This document shows positions 61,563 to 64,000 of a stretch of DNA of 64,000 bases, one piece after another. The notes under the pieces are model-generated. The model searched no databases, had not been told where the DNA came from, and saw only the letters and a list, made by a program, of their open reading frames with translations. Numbering within the stretch: the first letter of the stretch is position 1; the number at the start of each line of letters is the position of its first letter. The position numbers and the translations under genes were made by a program. Origin of the DNA: Nitrososphaerota archaeon (GTDB lineage: Archaea; Thermoproteota; Nitrososphaeria; Nitrososphaerales; Nitrosopumilaceae); contig JAGWFS010000003.1 in the NCBI GenBank assembly GCA_028867785.1, forward strand, positions 151,254-215,253. The letters run 5' to 3'.

Positions 61563-62423
61563 TTAGTAGTTTTTAATGAGAAGCTCAGTGTGTCCGGTTC
61601 TTTTCTGGGAGACAGAATTTATGAACCGATTTGCGTTTATTTCCACAATGTTGTCAGAGAATTCGCTGAAGAGTCCAATTATTTCATCAGATTTGGAGTT
61701 TGACAAGAGTATCTTGACCCCCTTTTTGTCGAGGGCTTTGAATTTGGCGTGCAGCCTCTCCTGATCGCTGTAATCAAAATTGTCTCCAGTATAGCTTGTA
61801 AAGTTTGCAGTTTCGCTGACTGGCTGGTACGGAGGATCCAGGTAGACAAAGTCTCCAGCAGCCGCATTTTTAAGCGCTGCTTCAAAATCCTGACACTTGA
61901 TCGAGATGTCTTTTGACTGGAGGACTTCGCTTACAGCCGCAAGGTTCTCCCTGTTTACAATGTTTGGATTGACGTACTTGCCAAGAGGCACGTTAAACTT
62001 GCCTTTGCTGTTGACCCTGTAGAGGCCGTTAAAGCATGTCTTGTTGAGAAAAACAAGTCGAGACACCTTCTCAATCTGTCCCTTGGGATTGCTCTCCCGA
62101 ATTTTATAATAGTATGAATTTGAATTTTTGAAGTAATTTGCAGAGTGGGATTCCAAGGCAGAGATCAGCTCTTTTACTCTGTCTCTTATTGTTACATAGG
62201 ACAGGACAAGATCAGAGTTTAGGTCCGATACAATCCACTTGGCATCTTTTCCCTGTGAGACCAGACTGAAGAACACTGCTCCGCCTCCCAAGAATGGCTC
62301 AAAGTATCTCTCAAATTTTTGAGGAACATGATTTGCAATGATTGGCAAGAGCTGCCTTTTACCTCCCGCCCACTTTACAAATGGCTTGGGCGTTGATGAA
62401 ATCAGCCTGTACTGTTGCTTCAA
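61563..62423 (-). CDS. dam: DNA adenine N6-methyltransferase (D12 class)
   Basis: 286 aa. Motif I KWAGGKRQLLPII, FLGGGAVFFSLVS and motif IV YLDPPYQPVS near residue 196, all typical for D12-class Dam methylases; SNSKSDEIIGLFSEF and TGHTELLIKNY end the fold. No restriction endonuclease alongside, so either an orphan methylase or part of a defence pair with the AbiTii gene. Its target (GATC or other) is not predictable by eye. Confidence 0.9.
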   Translation of the reverse strand: MKQQYRLISSTPKPFVKWAGGKRQLLPIIANHVPQKFERYFEPFLGGGAVFFSLVSQGKDAKWIVSDLNSDLVLSYVTIRDRVKELISALESHSANYFKNSNSYYYKIRESNPKGQIEKVSRLVFLNKTCFNGLYRVNSKGKFNVPLGKYVNPNIVNRENLAAVSEVLQSKDISIKCQDFEAALKNAAAGDFVYLDPPYQPVSETANFTSYTGDNFDYSDQERLHAKFKALDKKGVKILLSNSKSDEIIGLFSEFSDNIVEINANRFINSVSQKRTGHTELLIKNY

Positions 62424-62563
62424 TATAGATTAATTTCAAAATTCCATTTTGCTTACAGGGATAAGAAAAGATCACACAATGTGTAGCTTTTTTTAATCAA
62501 AATGAGATTGAGAGAAATCTCTCGATAGAGACTGGAAAAATAAAGTAAAAGGAAAAGGGAAGA

Positions 62564-63214
62564 TTAATCCCACTTGGACCAAGCGGCCATCCATCTGTAT
62601 GTCCAGGTTGTTAGTTTGCAGCCTAATGCAGTCATTGTGACTGTCAGAACTGCACCAGCACCTGCACCCAGCGCTACAGGACTATCGTAGAACTTTCCTA
62701 CTTGGGGTTCTATCGGAGTCATGTATGGTGGCAATGTGGTTCTTGGATACTTGAAGGCAGTCTCTAGCGGATCATCTATTGTCAATAGATTTACCATGTT
62801 GAACATAGACATTGACATTCCACACAGCACACCACCTACCAAGATCAACATGTGCTTGTTTCTCTTGGTTGCCCAATACGCAAGATCCATCAGTATAGCT
62901 GACGGTATCCATATTGGTACAACGATGAAGCTGTACGGATATCCTAGGGAGAACCATGCACCTTTTGCAATCCACGTATACACTGTCATTATCAGTGCAT
63001 AGTAGGTTGCCGTTCCTGGCACGCCAGTGAACGTAAGGTAATATGCTGCACCGACTGCGAGCATCAATGATTGTGACAAAGTGAATATCACAAACGATGT
63101 CCACATCCAGTCAGTATAGAAGATGTAGTCTCCCGCGTTGATTGTCAACAAGGTCGAGTTGACTGCTACCACTACTATGAACAAGTAGTGAGTACATCGT
63201 CTTAGCCAGACCAT
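62564..63214 (-). CDS. amoA: Ammonia monooxygenase subunit A
   Basis: 216-aa archaeal AmoA, an integral subunit of the copper monooxygenase that oxidises ammonia to hydroxylamine. Very recognisable: start VWLRRCTHYLFIVVVAVNST, GDYIFYTDWMWTSFV, and end TWTYRWMAAWSKWD. Six membrane segments. Differences from marine Nitrosopumilus AmoA (for example CGMSMSMFNMVNLLTIDDP) suit a soil or acidic I.1a-associated lineage. The message probably begins at its own promoter (TTTATATA, 63239-63247). Confidence 0.98.
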   Translation of the reverse strand: MVWLRRCTHYLFIVVVAVNSTLLTINAGDYIFYTDWMWTSFVIFTLSQSLMLAVGAAYYLTFTGVPGTATYYALIMTVYTWIAKGAWFSLGYPYSFIVVPIWIPSAILMDLAYWATKRNKHMLILVGGVLCGMSMSMFNMVNLLTIDDPLETAFKYPRTTLPPYMTPIEPQVGKFYDSPVALGAGAGAVLTVTMTALGCKLTTWTYRWMAAWSKWD

Positions 63215-63236
63215 TAGCTACTAATGACATATGTGA

Positions 63237-63249
63237 TGTATATAAAATT
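63237..63249 (-). promoter_or_regulatory. Promoter of amoA
   Basis: The minus strand reads AAATTTTATATACATC; the TATA centre at about 63243 is 29 bases before the amoA ATG, so the message would have a leader of only a few bases. This means amoA can be transcribed apart from amoC and amoX. Confidence 0.65.
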
Positions 63250-63325
63250 TTATGATGTACGAGATCAGGATCAGAGCCTTTGCTATACCTCATATTTAAT
63301 AAAAGAAAGGAAAAGATGGTTTCTT

Positions 63326-63688
63326 CTATCCGAAGAAGAAGCTGTCTGTCAGTATGGTTGCAATAGAGATTGCGATGATCACACCGGCAATTAGACCGTT
63401 GTAGGTCTTTGCCTTGGCTGTGCCTTCAGTTGCTACCTTGACACATAGCATGTATCCGATAGACTCTATGATTGTAAGCACAGTTAGAGCATAGTGTGCG
63501 CTTGGCGGTGGGTATGCCCACGGATAGTAGGTAACTGCAACGGCAACTCCTCCCCATGTTCCTGCCCACAAGGCAACAAATATGCCTGTGATTATTCCAA
63601 CATAGTCTTCTATACGCTTGCCAATCATCTTGGAAACGTCAGAACTGGAGGCTCCGCCACCTGAACCGAATCCTTTTGGTAAGGTCAT
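63326..63688 (-). CDS. amoX: AmoX, amo-cluster membrane protein
   Basis: 120 aa, the conserved small protein found between amoA and amoC in this group. Gly/Ser-rich start (LPKGFGSGGGASSSDVSK), then about three membrane helices (YVGIITGIFVALWAGTWGG, ALTVLTIIESIGYMLCV, GLIAGVIIAISIATILT). No enzymatic motif; it is thought to be an archaeal-specific subunit of the monooxygenase complex. A minus-strand CTTAAAAG about 30 bases before its ATG looks like a promoter. Confidence 0.93.
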   Translation of the reverse strand: MTLPKGFGSGGGASSSDVSKMIGKRIEDYVGIITGIFVALWAGTWGGVAVAVTYYPWAYPPPSAHYALTVLTIIESIGYMLCVKVATEGTAKAKTYNGLIAGVIIAISIATILTDSFFFG

Positions 63689-63711
63689 TTGAGTTTCTTA
63701 GAAAGGCATTT

Positions 63712-63722
63712 GCTTTTAAGTT
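63712..63722 (-). promoter_or_regulatory. Promoter of amoX
   Basis: Minus strand ACTTAAAAGCA with centre about 63718, 30 bases before the ATG at 63688. The terminator of amoC stands between this box and amoC, so amoX appears to have its own start. Confidence 0.5.
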
Positions 63723-63772
63723 TTTCCTGAGTAAAGAGGCTAATTTTACATTATTAGATCTCTAAAAATAAG

Positions 63773-63795
63773 AAAAAATGCGCGTTTTTGCGCGT
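63773..63795 (-). terminator. Hairpin and U-tract after amoC
   Basis: Reading the minus strand, GCGC (63794-63791), a loop of six bases, GCGC (63784-63781), then CA and TTTTTT (63778-63773). Short but followed by a clear U-run, three bases beyond the amoC stop, and placed before the amoX promoter. Confidence 0.5.
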
Positions 63796-63798
63796 GTT

Positions 63799-64000
63799 TA
63801 TGGGATGGATCTGCTGTACAGCTTGCCTTCCAGGGCCATCTTGTACATCTCTGCAACATGCGGGTTCTCACCTGGTGTTTCTGCGCCAAGCTCGACTAGA
63901 CGTGCGTAGACTCTAACTACATAGGCAAGCGCGCCCATGAATGCTACGACGACACCCATGTTGAACATCCAGTGGTTTGGAACTGCGAAGATTTCCTCTA
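63799..64000 (-). CDS. amoC: Ammonia monooxygenase subunit C (5' part outside window)
   Basis: Only the last 67 residues are inside the window: EEIFAVPNHWMFNMGVVVAF (membrane helix), then YVVRVYARLVELGAETPGEN and the end HVAEMYKMALEGKLYSRSIP, the standard archaeal AmoC C-terminus. It lies upstream of amoX and amoA on the same strand, so the cluster reads amoC-amoX-amoA. Confidence 0.95.

Noticed and set aside
1..64000. CRISPR arrays, insertion sequences, rRNA genes
   Set aside because: No regularly spaced repeats, transposase frames or rRNA sequence were seen anywhere in the window.

Overview
This window comes from an ammonia-oxidising archaeon (phylum Nitrososphaerota, formerly Thaumarchaeota). 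The clearest marker is the ammonia monooxygenase cluster at the right edge (amoA, amoX and the 3' part of amoC). The rest agrees: archaeal histone, DNA topoisomerase VI, aIF1A/aIF2-beta, RIO1 kinase, S17e, a short archaeal PurA, archaeal-type PheST/ValS/TrpS, AT-rich TATA boxes about 25-29 bases before many start codons, and tRNA genes with introns. The AmoA sequence looks like group I.1a or the acidophilic I.1a-associated (Nitrosotalea-like) lineage; the genus is only a guess.

Layout. 1-5600 (minus): a tight run aIF2-beta, DUF424, aIF1A, RIO1, KH protein, Top6B, Top6A, with a zinc-ribbon gene upstream. 5800-12400: an anchored protein, DUF373 membrane protein, cis-prenyl transferase, Nudix, pyrF, purA and small zinc proteins. 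12400-16000: membrane protein plus winged helix, then a tRNA-modification group (Sua5, THUMP protein, and a ThiS/MoaD domain fused to the KEOPS subunit Cgi121), then S17e. 16000-18300: exported proteins, one apparently split by a frameshift, and small regulators. 18300-26000: TatD, histone, tRNA-Cys, an AIPR-type defence nuclease followed by a structured-RNA candidate, YkgJ-like protein, tRNA-Thr, GlmM, ThiL, and a RelE toxin locus with a repeat-rich operator. 26000-46000: S11, a PDCD5-like protein, RtcB with a 496-residue intein, PurB, a stand-alone asparagine synthetase domain, two pterin enzymes (one fused to a nuclease-like domain), ValS, aconitase, PdxST, and a tRNA-Trp that appears to carry two introns. 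46000-58500: PheST, TrpS, CoaD, exported proteins, redoxin, tRNA-Ala, tRNA-Ile with an intron, and a regulator. 58400-62500: a compact ncRNA candidate, a ribbon-helix-helix protein behind a perfect palindrome, tRNA-Leu with two introns, tRNA-Thr, a histidine kinase lacking its phospho-accepting histidine, an AbiTii protein and a D12-class adenine methylase. 62564-64000: the amo genes.

Most of the window is housekeeping: translation, tRNA processing and modification, purine/pyrimidine and cofactor synthesis (B6, CoA, thiamine), central carbon metabolism, and ammonia oxidation. Accessory material sits mainly next to tRNA genes (19.4-21.6 kb and 59-62.4 kb) and at 25.4-25.9 kb. No CRISPR array, IS element or rRNA gene was seen. 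All structures and small ORFs not given by long open frames were read by eye and should be confirmed by computation.
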